This document shows, one piece after another, positions 34,869 to 47,342 of a DNA stretch of 64,000 nucleotides (its first letter is position 1; every line of letters starts with the position of its first letter). The translations under genes and the position numbers were made by a program. The notes under the pieces were generated by a model, which worked only from the letters and a program-made list of their open reading frames with translations, searched no databases and was not told the DNA's origin. This DNA is from Eucommia ulmoides (lineage: Eukaryota > Streptophyta > Magnoliopsida > Garryales > Eucommiaceae): contig CM028326.1 in NCBI GenBank assembly GCA_016647705.1, positions 18,229,901-18,293,900 on the forward strand, given 5' to 3'.

Positions 34869-36219
34869 ATGTTAAAATTTACAAAGTTTTTTATATAGTA
34901 CCGTGATTTTCTTTTTTTGATAAAATTATTGAACTACTCAAGAAAATTAGGTCGAGTGAATAGTGTGTCAAGAAATTTGAGAGGGAAAAACCTAATTAAA
35001 AGAGTAATTCAAATTGTAGTCATAGATTCATCCAAGTTTGGATGAATCTTGAATTTGAACCCAAGAATGACTTCAATTTACAAACAAAAGAAAGCACCTT
35101 GAATGAATGACTTTGAACCTAACACTTTGGACACTCGTCTTCATATTGCAAATCTCTATTCTATATGGAAGATTGCCCAATCAAGAAAGGTCATTCATCC
35201 CATTTGGCCTTTCACTATTCGCCAATTTCCCATTTTAATTTTAATTAAATTGTGACGTGGGGTTTCTTCCATGCTTTATATAGTTAAAGCAATACATAAT
35301 TTATTTAATTTTTTTAAAGAAAATTATAAAAATAGGGTGGTTATATTCATGCGTGGTAGAAGATGACACATCATTGCTTTGGGTAGGAGTGGCTCACTAA
35401 TCATTTATTTGACGCTACTGAATTTAGAGAAATCATTGTGCAACCTTTTTTTCTTTTTTTATAATATATTTTTTTTTATATTATGATTGGACATCAAATT
35501 CTTGATTTTGAAGCCACGGACCACAAAAAAAAAAAAAAAAAAAAAAACTATGGGATGCATGGTTTAAATCTCAAGATTCCAAAAGTGATACTACCTTTTT
35601 TTGTAGATTAAAAACTAAGCTTAGTTGTTCTAGAAGGTGATAATTGATTAAAAAGAAAAAGAAAAAAGAAAAAAAAATAAGCGCAACAAATTGTCAAATT
35701 CTTTTCTATTTTTTGTGTTGATGATTTAAAAATTAATTAATTTTATAATTTTACCTTGATTATGGGGGGAAAAAAAGGGTTACCAAATTAATAAATGTAT
35801 AAAGAGAAAATTATGGGGTGGGATTTTGGAGAATGAATTTTTTCAAATTTTATATTCGATCCGTCAAATTTTACATTTCTTTCATTATTACAAAATTGTA
35901 AACGTTATTAATGATTCTACGTGAAAAATAAGTTGTTCTTTATAAGTGACCTTCTCATAGGAATATTTTTTATTATTTTATTATTCCACTAAATCTAAAA
36001 TATTTTTTTTAACAACGATTTAGACTTTTCTCTTTCATTGTTGAGAAGAATCGTTGTTAAAAAAATATTAAAGAAAATCTTCTTAGGTATAGTGAAGTGA
36101 TGAAATGACAAAATTATCATCATTATAAGGTCACTATCCTGAGCATAATTCATTTTTTTAATTCAATATTATTAACAACGTTTTTTATTTAGTACCATTA
36201 AAACAGATGTGAAACTTAT
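34869..36219. other. AT-rich intergenic sequence
   Basis: No gene found. It contains a 24-base A-run at about 35524-35547 and several T-runs. 'aagaatcgttgttaaaaaaatatt' near 36048 is an inverted copy of 'atattttttttaacaacgat' near 35999, forming a ~20-bp inverted pair. Confidence 0.5.
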
Positions 36220-36364
36220 GGCCCTGTTTGGTTACTTTTTATGTTCTATGATTCATGATCCCGTTTAAAAAAAATTGGGATTAATGTACAAAAATGTGTT
36301 TGATAAACACGTTTCTGCTTCCAAAAATTTGAGAATATTTCTTAAATTTCTTAAAAATTTAAGA

Positions 36365-36405
<41 letters not shown>

Positions 36406-36686
36406 TATATAGATAGAGAGAGAGAGAGAGAGAGATTCTCATTCACTTTCACAAAACTAATTCTAGTAACCACCCTGCGGGCCTTCACCACCACGCCGGC
36501 CACCATACATTGAAATAAAAAAAAAATTGTTGCAACAAAACTCATTTCTTGTTTCTATTCTCGTAAATTAAAATAAACAATTTCGTTACCAAACATATTT
36601 ATATTTCTAGAGTGCTCCTGAAAGGAAATAGACTAGTCTCATCTCATCTTAATGTAGAAATAGAAAAACAAAAACACAATACGACC
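36220..36686. mobile_element. MITE-like element, PIF/Harbinger type, diverged
   Basis: Left end GGCCCTGTTTGGTTAC; interior phrases 'gtttgataaacacgtttctg', 'cgttaccaaacatattt' and a 'gccggccacc' core match the 32020 MITE in the opposite sense. The right end (about 36686) is poorly conserved and no clean 3-bp duplication is visible. Holds (TA)n at 36369-36401 and (AG)n just after it. Confidence 0.45.
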
Positions 36687-37082
36687 TAAGGTACCAAATA
36701 TGTAATTTGAGAAATCTCAAAATTTATACAAACGCCCACTCCATACTTGAGAGATAAAAAAAACTTTGTAATAACAAATTTTCCTAATTGTTTTGACTTT
36801 TGACAATCCACAAAGACCAAACGTGTCCTTCTCTCTTGTTCAATTAGTAATACGACTTCAATTTTGACAAATACATATATAATTTTGCCAAATAGTGGAA
36901 TTCCCAATTTGGTGGTTGAACTTCAATTCAACCCACTCCCAAACAGACACTTCCGTACAAAACCAAGAATCCCCACCCATCTGCTTCTACCGTATCCAAT
37001 CATACCCACCCACCCAAACAACCCAACCCAACCCAAACAACGCCTTCACACAATAACAATTTAATTCTCCACAACACTCCTT

Positions 37083-37330
37083 TTATCCACAATTTAACAC
37101 GTGCTCACGTGTGCTTTAGCCAAGTAATCCGCTTGCCAAATCCACCCAAAACCTGCCACGTCCTTCTTCTTCTTCCGTTAAAGGAACCGTCAAACTCTTC
37201 CAGATAGAGAGAGAGAGGCCACCTATACACAGACTTACCCACCCAACCAATTCGCTTTTCAAAAGACCACCTTTTTATATTATATATATAAAGGCAGAGC
37301 TACAAACCAACTAAACAGAACACAAACCCA
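37083..37330 (+). promoter_or_regulatory. Promoter of the MAPKKK gene
   Basis: Two G-box/ABRE cores CACGTG lie eight bases apart (37098-37103 and 37106-37111), with a further ACGT core in 'gccacgtcc' near 37156. A TATA box (TATATATAAAG) lies at about 37283-37293, roughly 85 bases before the ATG, so transcription probably starts near 37315-37325. A GA repeat is at 37205-37218 and a CT-rich leader precedes the start. Paired ABRE cores are the usual signature of ABA- or dehydration-induced promoters; induction itself is inference. Confidence 0.65.
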
Positions 37331-37367
37331 ATCTCTCTCCTCTATTCTTTTACCCTTTCTTCCCATA

Positions 37368-38468
37368 ATGGACTGGACGAGAGGCTATACCGTCGGCCGA
37401 GGCTCCACCGCCACCGTGTCGGTCGCGATGTCCCGCCAGTCTGGTGAAGTTTTCGCCGTCAAGACGGTGGATTTGGCTCAATCAGACATGTTGCGAAGAG
37501 AACAGAGGATATTGTCGGATTTGACGTCCGCTCGCATTGTGGGCTATAAGGGGTACGAAATTACTGAGGACAACGATAAGCTCGTGCACAATCTTATGAT
37601 GGAGTATGTTCCCGGTGGCAATCTCGCCGATGTAATCCGCCGGCACGGCGGGCGGCTGGATGAATCGGTGATCGCGGAGTACATGCGCCAAATTGTGGAA
37701 GGGCTGGAGTACCTCCATTCGAGTGGCGTGGTGCATTGTGACATCAAGGGCAAAAACATATTAATCGGCGACGCCGGTGCTAAAATTGCAGATTTTGGTT
37801 GCGCCAAGTGGACGAAGTCGGCAAAGGGTAGTACCGATCGGGAGAAGATAATCGGCGGCACGCCCATGTACATGGCGCCGGAGGTGGCGCGTGGAGAAGA
37901 GCAGGGGTTCCCCGCCGACATTTGGGCTCTGGGATGTACAATGATCGAAATGGCCACCGGGAGTTCGCCGTGGCCTGGCATCGCGAATCCGGTGGCGGCG
38001 CTTTACAGAATCGGATTCTCCGGGGAATTGCCGGAGCTACCGTATTTCCTCTCCGATGAAGCAAGGCATTTCTTGAGCAAGTGTTTGAGGAGAGACCCGA
38101 AAGAGCGGTGGACGGTGGAGCAATTAGTGAAGCATCCGTTTCTTGTGGAATTGAATTCTAATGGAAAGCAAAGTCAAGATTCGGGTACGGGTTCACCCAC
38201 GAGTATTCTTGATCAACGGTTTTGGAACTCGGTGGAAGAATTGGAGTGTCTGAGCGAATCGACCCGGACGAGTTCATCGGACTGGCCGAGGCAGAGGATC
38301 GGACAGTTGTCGTTAAATTCGGGGATGTCGGAATGGAGATGCGACGACGGGAGTTGGATCACCGTCCGATGTAACGAGAATGAGAGCCGTAGAAGTAACA
38401 GTAGTGATATTGTAATGTGTAACCTCAATTTTGAGAAATATTTAATTAATAATATTCATTTTTCATAG
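37368..38468 (+). CDS. MAPKKK17/18-like: MAP kinase kinase kinase, MEKK subfamily (MAPKKK17/18-like)
   Basis: Intact single-exon gene, 366 codons. Ser/Thr kinase domain from about residue 5 to 259: glycine loop GRGSTATV (10-17), ATP-binding Lys32 (AVK), helix-C Glu45, catalytic HCDIKGKN (123-130, Asp125), metal-binding DFG (142-144), MEKK signature GTPMYMAPEV (164-173), DIW (184-186), Arg247. The loop has HCD instead of HRD, as in Arabidopsis MAPKKK17/18. The tail has SPTSILDQRFWNSVEE (276-291) and WITVR (330-334), both also found in that family, so I place it with these ABA-pathway kinases, which activate MKK3 and group C MAP kinases. The last ~30 residues run past where the Arabidopsis proteins end and look unconserved. 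The ATG follows a TATA box and CT-rich leader at normal distance. GC-richer than all surrounding DNA. Assignment to this family is secure; the exact orthologue is not. Confidence 0.95.
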   Translation: MDWTRGYTVGRGSTATVSVAMSRQSGEVFAVKTVDLAQSDMLRREQRILSDLTSARIVGYKGYEITEDNDKLVHNLMMEYVPGGNLADVIRRHGGRLDESVIAEYMRQIVEGLEYLHSSGVVHCDIKGKNILIGDAGAKIADFGCAKWTKSAKGSTDREKIIGGTPMYMAPEVARGEEQGFPADIWALGCTMIEMATGSSPWPGIANPVAALYRIGFSGELPELPYFLSDEARHFLSKCLRRDPKERWTVEQLVKHPFLVELNSNGKQSQDSGTGSPTSILDQRFWNSVEELECLSESTRTSSSDWPRQRIGQLSLNSGMSEWRCDDGSWITVRCNENESRRSNSSDIVMCNLNFEKYLINNIHFS

Positions 38469-40370
38469 AAAAACTAAAAAAAAAAAAGAGTTTTATTTTC
38501 TCTCTCACACACAAACACGCACCAGAAAGAGAGAGAGAGTTGTTTTGGTAATATGGAGTAAAATGTAGGCCTCCTAATGCACTAGTATCTACCTAACAAG
38601 TAACTACAAATGTAGCTTTGGTCTAAGATATTACAAAATCACAAGATATTTTGGTGCAAAAAGTCATTAAAACTTTACTCTGATAATAGTGTTTCCAAGA
38701 TATTTTTTTGGAGGATTTAGATGCTTTGATTTTAAAAATAATATTTTAATTAGTAAAAGTAAGAAAGTTTTGAAATTGCAAAAAAATAAAAATAAAATTA
38801 AAAGATTAATTTTTAATTTTTTTAATTTTATGACTATTTAAAAATGTTGATTATATCTCTAAGAACAAGAGATATATCACCCCCACCACCAAGAAAAATG
38901 TACAAATTTACTATTGTTTGGTAAACAAGAGTGAAATAAATCTCAATAAAATTATTTTTTCACAAAACTTACCAATAAATGAAGACATAAGAGTCGAGTT
39001 GTGCCCTGCCGATCCAAGAATAGAATGGTTTTGATGACAGTAAAAATTACGGTAAAAACTCGTACATTAATACCTAGTAGGTCAGTGTCGAAATGAATCT
39101 AAAATGAGAATAATCCATATCCTATAAATTTTGGTGAATATGTACTTATTAATTTGGCCCAAAAAACTACAGTTCATAATGGTGTAATATTTGAACTGAT
39201 AATGTACATAATTAAGTTGAGATTGATTCATATAAGATTTGTTTCTCTCTGAATCAAAGGAGAATCATGTATGAATTTTCCTTATACATATGTATACTAA
39301 TAATAATGAAAGAAACAATTCACTTTTTATCCACGTAAAACAGATTAATTGATTCTCATACCGGAGATTCTTTGACCGATGTCACACCAGTGTTCTCTAA
39401 ACTTTTCGGTTGATGTTGTTTCATTAGTTCATTACTACGGTGAAGATCGGAGATTTTCGAAGGTCTTATTGGCATATTGTTGGGGTGAAGATCGGTGATT
39501 TTAGACTACATTAGATTGTTCACCCACCAAGTCCGAATTGTCCGATTTTAAATAGGTATATTTTTAATTTCAATATTGAAATTGCGCAACTATAGTTTAC
39601 ATTATTATTATTATTATGTTTAATTGCTTATTCAATAAATGAACACATATTTGGGTAAGAATTGAATTTGAAAATAAATATTGGGTGTGTTTACACCTAA
39701 CAAAAATGCTTTGAATTAATGGAATGTACTTGGGAATATAATGCACAAAAATTTAAAGTTTTGAACCAAAAGCCTAACGAGAAAAATGAAAAACAAAAAC
39801 ACAACCTTTTATTTTGCGTAGAGTCTACAAAAGTGAAAGCAATTTTACATCAAGTTCTCACTTTAATGAACCAAAAAATAAAGTTAAAAGTCTTTATGGA
39901 GTGAATAATGGAAAAAAACTCTGAATTTTTTTGTACTTCAGTAAATATGGTTTTTTTTTATGTTGGGCCCGAACAATGTGGCTTACTTGGGCCCAAATGG
40001 TGGGACATGGAACCCACTATATGTATGGGCAGCGGCAGGCGCAACTGGACCAATAAAATAATTTGGGAAACGATCTCCAAATTGCGAAAAGGAAATGCGG
40101 AAATATTTCCAATCATGAGATTTTATGAAAATGAAGCCAACCGACGCTTTTGTCGGCGGTAAAATAATAAAAATAAAATTTTAGTGAAACGAAAAAAACC
40201 TGGAAATTATTCTGAAAAACCTGCATGGCTTCTTTGTCCAGTAATCAACGTAAGTAAACACACATTGCGCGTTAGGAACACCAGTAACAGGTTCTTTTCG
40301 GGGGAAAGATTTGTTTTTTTTTTTTTTTTCTGGAGAATTGGGGACTTATACCATCAAGTACAATGTTGGT
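38469..40370. other. Downstream region of the kinase gene and spacer
   Basis: 38469-38560 is presumably 3' UTR, with A-rich 'gaaaaactaaaaaaaaaaaa' and (AG)n/(CA)n tracts. Beyond it the sequence is AT-rich. 39950-40200 is GC-richer, with short open frames and 'ttgggcccgaacaatg' / 'cttgggcccaaatgg' words, but no recognised domain. Confidence 0.45.
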
Positions 40371-41954
40371 TGTTGATCCCGAGATGTTTTTTTTTATGTA
40401 ACTAATGGGTTTGTCGAGTATTTCAATAAAAGAGTTTCAATTAGAAATTGAATCATAAAGAAATTATCAAGGGTGCAAAGATGAACATTGAAGAAATAAA
40501 GAGTATTGAAGATCCTGAAGAAATTAGATGAAAATAACTCAATATTCTTATACTTTTAATGCAATCCGAGTTAAGATCACACACGATACTATTAAATGAA
40601 TCATATTTTTATGTGTTTAATTTGATGAATTTTAGGATCCTAATTAATGTTAAAAAATGTGCTTCTATGTGAAATTGAAAAATGAAAAATTGACCTAAAT
40701 GAGAATAATGTTTAAAATTGAATTTTAGAGTCAATTGAGTTAACTAAGAAAAACAATCGGTTAATGGGTTTAAATGAAGAGTTTTGGAGCTAAAATAAGT
40801 GAGAAAGTGACCAACCAACATCAATAGGTTAATTGATCCGAAGAGGATGGATCAATTGATTCAAATAGTGAGGATTCGGAGAAAATTAGAGAGATCTTGA
40901 ATCAATCGGTCAATCGACTGGGCATGGTTCGGTCAACCGACTGTTTTGGTAGAGATTTTGAGAATTTTAAGGTTTTGGTAAAAAACTAGTCGTTATTAGC
41001 TGTTTTTTACGATTTCAATGGAGCATTTTAGGGGATTTAAAACTAATAAATATATGGTACATCTATTTTGATATCCTTATTGATTTGGTACACATAATTA
41101 AATATTCTCTTAATTTTAGCAACTAAATTCTTCTTATTTTTTGTGATTAATGTTTAAGAAATATTTTTATGGACTTAATTAAGAGATTTAAAAGCTATTT
41201 TTAAATGAAATATACCAAAATTGAAAAAAATATGATATATGGGGTCTATAGGTGCCTTTTGGAGGCCTATCATTTAAAAACTAATTGTTGAAGGGCTTGT
41301 TCTAAATCTTTTTCAATAGACCTGCTCGAATTTAGATAAAAAATAATATCAAGAACTATCAGTTCCTACGCTTTTATGAGAGTTATAAGTCTACTGAGAT
41401 TATTTCGAGAGAATTTTTTGCGATCAAAGTTCTTGAGTTAAAGCGCTGTTGAATTGGCGTCACCGATCTGTGTTGTTTTGCAATCCTATTTTTATATTTC
41501 GGTATTTTCCTGGTGAAATTTTTTCAAGTTATTATTCTTAAATTTGATTTCATATTATTGTTGATTACTTGGATTTAAGATCGTTAAAAAATCGTTTTCA
41601 AATTTAAGAGCATAAAAATTCTTTTTAAAATGATGTTGTGATATTATCTTATTACGCATTTAGTTTTGTGCTACCCACACTTATTTATAATCAGATATTA
41701 ATTTGTCTTACTTTAATTCTACCACTTAATAAATTTTGGGACATTAATTGAGTATAACTGTTTTGAGGTGGTAGAAGTTTCGAGTGGGAAGAAACTCATA
41801 ATTTTTTGTATTTATGAGTTTGAGTGGATTAGACATGATTGGGTGTTTAGTCAGGCTAGCTAGGGTTTCAATCTTTTCCAAGAAAAAATTGAGGTTTGAT
41901 ATTTACCTAAGGTATAAAAATGTTAGGTTATTCTTTTCCCTTTAAAAGAATTTA
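40371..41954 (+). repeat. Copia LTR, copy B (partial)
   Basis: Starts TGTTGATCCC and follows copy D (52434) closely, including 'gaattgaatcataaagaaat', the 'agttaaccgag' region, TATA/U5 words and the 'gaatttagg' point where copy B ends. It holds two to three of the ~55-bp 'ggtcaaccgactg' units (about 40830-40950), fewer than copies C and D. Same SIRE-like family; fossil. Confidence 0.75.
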
Positions 41955-42818
41955 GGCCCCGTTTGGTAACCGTTTCCATCCAAAAAATTCTCATCTCATT
42001 CCTTGATTTTTGAGATTTCTGTTTGGGTACAGCGTTTGGTAAATTTGTTTCCGTTCCCATTCCCATCCCATCCCAAAACCTAGAATCATTCCCACTTTTT
42101 ATTAACAAGTGAGAAGAAAAAAAAAGTTGTTTCCACCTATTCCCATCCCAAAAAAAATGGATGCGCTCGGTATTTTTGAAATTGTTAATGAGGTCTAGGT
42201 TTCGATTTCGTCAAGCCTTTTTTTTTTCTTTTTTTTTTTCCTTCATTTTTCTTCTTCTTTAACGTGTTCTTCGGTGTAGATCTGGACTTGCTCCTCCGCC
42301 GTCCTCCTCTTCCTCGTCGTCCTTCATACTCCTTGTCGTCATCGTGTTCCTCATCCTAGACCATCGTCGTGTTCCTATGTTCATCGTCGTTGATTTCCTT
42401 GTTCGTGGTGTTCGTCGTCGATTTTGTTGTTCGTCGTCGATTTTGTGTACATCAACGATTTATTTATTTGACCCTAAATCAAAATCGATTTTGATTTTGT
42501 CGATTTTGATTTTGACCCTAGAACGAAATTGATTTCATGCATTTCCTTGTTCGACCCTAAATCGAAATCGATTTCGATTTCGTCGATTTTGATTTCCTCG
42601 AAATCGATTTTGATTGGGGTTTAGGATTTCTAATTCAATTGGGGTTTAGGGTTTGATTGCTTGGTGATTTCTTGATTGTTATTTGCGCTTCGATTGCCTG
42701 ATAATTTATTTATTGTGGTTTGGGGTTTGATTGCTTGATGATTTCTTGATTGTGATTTACGGTTCGTTCTTGATTTCTAGGATCAAGATAAATTCTGTTA
42801 TTACCAAACGTGATTCTA
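41955..42818. mobile_element. PIF/Harbinger-like non-autonomous element with simple-sequence core
   Basis: Left end GGCCCCGTTTGGTAACCGTT after TTA (41952-41954). Near the right end 'attaccaaacg' is the inverted counterpart, and TTA (42819-42821) follows. The interior has TCGTCG and 'aaatcgatttcgatttcg' repeats (about 42300-42610) and three copies of 'gattgcttg(g/a)tgatttcttg'. No transposase. The right terminus is less sure than the left. Confidence 0.55.
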
Positions 42819-42821
42819 TTA

Positions 42822-44691
42822 TGTTGATTCTAAGATTTTGATGGACAATTAAATATTGATATTTTTTTATGGAACTAACGGTTTTGTTGAGTGTTTTAGT
42901 TTATTAGTTCCAGTGAAAATATTATCATGAAGAAGTTAAGAAAAATGTTGAACGGATGCCAAAGAGACTGACAAAGATGATGGACATTAAGAGATCGAAG
43001 ACTTTGAAGAACCTAGGGGTAGACAACTCAGGTTAAATTTTTACTCTTAATGTATCCCGATTAGGATCACACACGACACAAAATATTTTTACAATTAGGT
43101 GTGTTTTTAATAAGATCTTAATTAGCTAACATATTTGCTTCTATGTTTAATTGAAAAAGAAACATTGATTTGAGAAATATAATTGATTAAAATTGAATTT
43201 AAAGATTTAGTGGAGTTAACCGAGAAAAGAAATTGGTTAAAAAGGAAAAAACGTTGAAGAAATTTAGTAAAAAATTAAGGTGGCGTTTGGTAACCGTTTC
43301 TGTTCCCATCCTAGTAGTGGGATAGAAATCTAAGATGGAAATGAGATAGGATGAGATGCAAATTTTGTTTCCTTCTTGGGAGTAGAATCGCGTTTGGTAA
43401 CGATAATTTTAATTTTTTATTTTTTATTTTTTATTTTTTATTTTTTTTTTTTGGGAACAGAATCGCGTTTGGTAACGGTTTTATCCTAAAACCATTTTTT
43501 GTTTTTTTGAGATTTTTTTTTTTTGTTTTGGCCGGACGGCTGCAGCGGCCGGACAGTGACTGACGGGTAGGTGACGGTGGCCGGCAGGCATTGCCGAAAG
43601 TTGCCGGACGGTGGGGCGGCCGGCGATGCCGGTGGTGGCCGGACGGCCGACGGTGGTGGGCCGAGGGATGAATAGTGACAATGGTTTTGGGAATAAGATG
43701 GGAATAATGAGAAACAATTGTTTTTTATTTCTCATTTCTTAAGAAAAAAGTGGACACAATTCTTAAATAGAAATGGAATGGGAACGGGAACAAAAATTAC
43801 CAAACGCTATTCCCAAACAGATATCCCAAAAATTTGGGAATGGGATGAGAATTTTTGGAATGCAAACAGTTACCAAACGGGGCCTAATTATCCATCATTG
43901 TTCTGTCGACTTACCTGAGAGGATCGATCAACCGATGGGTGTAGGTTGGAATATGTTGAAGTCTCTGAATCGACCGGTCGACTTATAGTGTAGGATCGGT
44001 CGACCTATGGAAAATAGTTGAATTATCTGAATTGTTCGATCGACAGATAGGTCGACCTATGGCCAAAGAATGAAATATCTGAATCGTTAGGTCGACATGG
44101 AGGTCGACCTATGGAAGTCTCTGAATCATCCGGTCGACTGATGGATAAGTGGCGATCGACCTATGGACGAAGTGATTTTGGCTTAGACTACGTCCTAAAT
44201 CGGGCGGTCGACCAATAGGTGTTAGTCGGTCAACCAATGATCAGTTTCAGGATTTGAAGAATTTGTGGTTTTGATCCAAAAAGTAGCTATTACTAGCCGT
44301 TTTAAGGTTAGGATCTCAGAGATATCTCAGGGATCTGATGGATTTTGAGATATATAGTTAATATTTTAATATCTCTATAGATATGGTTCAAGTATTTTGG
44401 ATATTTCTCAATTTGGTTCATGTAAGTCTTTCTATCTTATCTAATTGAGATTGAGAAAAAGTTTAAGGGACTAAATTGAATGTTTTAAAAGATATAATTA
44501 AGTGAATTATACCAGGATTAAGTCTTAATGATATAAGGGGTCTATTGGAGTAATTATTTGTAATGATATATGAGGATTAGCCGTTAGAGGATTTGTTCTA
44601 ATTCTATATAAATAGACTTGCGTTTTTGAGGTTTCAATAATCCCAATCATTCGATTCTAAAAAGCTATTCAATTCTAGTGCTTTCTAAAAG
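42822..44691 (+). repeat. Copia LTR, copy C (split by a MITE, incomplete)
   Basis: Starts TGTTGATTCTA; homologous to copies A and D. It is split by the MITE at 43279-43884. The second part (43888-44691) carries about eight ~50-bp units built around GGTCGACC-type palindromes ('aggtcgacctatgg', 'ccggtcgac'). It ends where a chromovirus LTR fragment begins. Fossil. Confidence 0.75.
43279..43884. mobile_element. PIF/Harbinger-like MITE with GC-rich core
   Basis: 606 bp, ends GGTGGCGTTTGGTAACCG and, inverted, GGCCCCGTTTGGTAACTG, flanked by TAA on both sides (43276-43278, 43885-43887). The GC-rich core at about 43530-43665 ('ggtggccggacggccga') is the same as in the 27813 MITE. It sits inside Copia LTR copy C and is therefore younger than that LTR. 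Confidence 0.85.
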
Positions 44692-45240
44692 TGATATAAT
44701 ATCCCCAAAATTTATATTTTTAAAAAATATTATTTTATACAAGTTTAATGTTTTGGGATGATTTTGTAAATTTGTGGAATAAATAATATTTGATAATTTT
44801 TGGGTTAAATGTTAATTTTAAATTGACGTTAAATTTTTTTTTGGGACTATTGTGTTGTTTAAAATATATTTTTAAGAATTTTGAGATATAATTAATATTT
44901 TTTATTTTATTTAAAAAGGGATGTTTGTATAATTAATTAATTAAATATATGAACAAATGTTTGTATATATATATATATATATAAGTATGTGATGTTCACA
45001 ATGTCCATGTGTCGATATTTAAAAAAATAAAAATTATTATAATAATAATCATGAAAAGAAAGGAATTGGAGGACTATATATAAAAGTGATTACGTCTATT
45101 ATAAAGGAGGATTATTATATTGAATTAGGAATGAAGTCTTAAAAATTTCATGATTTATATATATTTCGGAGGTTTATTTAGAATTTCGGTTTAAATTTTG
45201 GTTTTAGGTAAAATTTCTAATTTTTTTAATATATGTATTT
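44692..45240 (+). repeat. Chromovirus-like LTR fragment
   Basis: Starts TGATATAATATCCCC and is homologous, in opposite orientation, to 6368-7715 (shared 'aatttgtggaataaataata' and 'aagaattttgagatataatt' stretches). It stops at 45240 against minus-strand integrase of another element. Fossil. Confidence 0.65.
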
Positions 45241-45740
45241 AGAGCAGACTTTGTAAGTCTATCAACAATCATCTAGATAAAGTTATGTCCTTTTTTAGTG
45301 CGGGATAATCTCGAAACAAAACCCATTGTGATATATTCCTATTTCCATTCTGGGATAGGTAGAGGTTACAATACCCACCTGGACATTGGTGTTCGATCTT
45401 GATTTGCTGACATACGAGACACCTGACAACAAATTCTGAAATTTCTCATTTCATTTCATTCCACTAATAGTGTTCTCGCAAATTCCAATACATTTTGGTA
45501 TTACTTGGGTGCATTGCGCATGCTGAGCTATGCACTTCCTTCAAGATATATTTCTTCAAATTGGCATTATTAGGCACATACAGTCTATTATCAAACATCA
45601 AGGTTTCATCATTATCCCGGACACGATAGTCGGCTCTGTGACCATTCTTTACTTCATCCCTGATCTTCCTCAATTAGGCATCCGACTTTTGTGCTTCTAT
45701 AATACGGTCGATTAATGTCGGTCTCAAAGTCAAAATCGCA
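45241..45740 (-). pseudogene. Integrase (N-terminal and core start) of the chromovirus
   Basis: The HHCC zinc-binding region lies in 45440-45673 ('KKYILKEVHSSACAMHPSNTKMYWNL'-type, cited in part: HPSNTKMYWNL), followed by a core-domain start with 'MEIGIYHNGF'-like peptide. The rest of the domain is not present in the window. Confidence 0.7.
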
Positions 45741-45959
45741 AGCAACACTGCCGTCTGACCAACCGCCAACTGGACTCCCAGAGATCTCAGCTCAACATAT
45801 AGGTTAGTGTGAACAACTCAAAGGTGTGCAACCAAACTTGCTGATTTTCGACTTCACGCATCTGCTACAACATTGGCCTTTCCAAGGTGGTAATGGATAG
45901 TATAATCATAATCCTTGATCAACTCTAACCAACGCCTCTGTCTCAGGTTTAGTTCCTTC

Positions 45960-47010
45960 TGAGTAAACAAATATTTCAAACTCTAGTGGTCAGTGTATAT
46001 CTCACAAGTCTCGCTATACAAATAGTGTCTCCAAAGTTTCAATGGAAACACAATGGTTGCCAACTCCAAATCATGGGTCGGGTAGTTACGCTCATGATTC
46101 TTTAATTGTCGGGAGGTATATGCAATCACATGACCATATTGCATCAGTACACACCCTAGCCCCTGGTGTAAAGCATCATTGTAGATCACAAAGTCATCGC
46201 CTTCTGTTGGGAGAGAAAGTATTGGCGTGGATATCAGTCTACTTTTCAGCTCCTGGAAGCTCTATTCACATTTGTCAGTCCACTCGAATTTAGATTCCTT
46301 GCGGGTCAATCGGATCAATGGGGTAGCTATAACAGAAAATTCCTGTACAAACCGACAATAATAACCTGCCAATCCTAAGAAGCTTCAAACATCGGTCACA
46401 CTTTTCGGCCTTTCCTAATGAACCACAGTTTCGACTTTCTTTGGGTTAATTTGAATACAATCCCCTGAGATAACATGTCCCAGGAATACAACTCTATCCA
46501 ACCAAAACTCACATTTACTGAATTTTGCATACAATTGTTTCTCTCTCAAAGTCTGTAACACAATTTTGAGATGCTTTACATGTTTTTATTTATTTTGGGA
46601 ATATATCAATATATCATCAATGAACACTATAATAAACCGATCTAAGTAGAGTTGGAAGATCCGATTCATCAGGTCCATAAAAGTAGCAGGGGCATTCGTC
46701 AACCCAAACGACATAACTAGAAATTCGTAATGGCCATACCTTAAACGGAATGCCGTATTTGACATATCACTATCTTTAACTTTCAGCTGATGATATCCTG
46801 ATCGAAGATCTATTTTGGAAAATACCCTGGCCTTCTGCAATTAATCGAACAGATCATCAATTCTAGGTAACGGGTATTTATTACAAATTGTCATCCTATT
46901 CAATTGCCTATAATCAATACACATTCTCAACGCCCGATCCTTCTTCCTTACAAATAACACTAGGGCTCCCCAGGAGAAACACTAGGTCTGATAAACCCGC
47001 GATCTTACAG
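45960..47010 (-). pseudogene. RT and RNase H of the chromovirus
   Basis: RT peptides at 46586-46840 include '[15 protein letters not shown]', '[16 protein letters not shown]' and catalytic '[10 protein letters not shown]'. RNase H peptide at 45983-46189 has '[20 protein letters not shown]' and '[18 protein letters not shown]'. Both are textbook gypsy/chromovirus motifs. Fossil. Confidence 0.85.
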
Positions 47011-47342
47011 ATCCTGCAACTGAATTTTTAGTTCATTTAGCTTGGTAGGTGCCATACGATAGGGTGAAATTGATATAGGAGAAGTTCTCGGAAGTAATTC
47101 GATAGTGAATTTAATTTCTCTATCCATTGGCAACCTTGGCAATTATTCTAGAAATACATTAGGAAAATCCCTGACCACTGGGATATCTGCCACCTGTACC
47201 TCTTTCTGACTGGTGTCAATCACATGCACGAGGTATCCCTAATAACCCTTCTTTAATAGTTTCCTGGCCTCTGGACTGAAATCAAACTGACAGGGGTGAT
47301 GATTATGTCCCCCGAAAATACAAACTCCGACTCACCTACGAC

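Noticed and set aside
37482-38428. Four minus-strand open frames opposite the kinase gene
   Set aside because: Shadows of the GC-richer kinase coding sequence; no domain of their own.
42300-42610. TCGTCG and AAATCGATTT repeats as a possible CRISPR or regulatory array
   Set aside because: Short slippage-type repeats without constant spacers, inside a MITE-like element of a plant genome.
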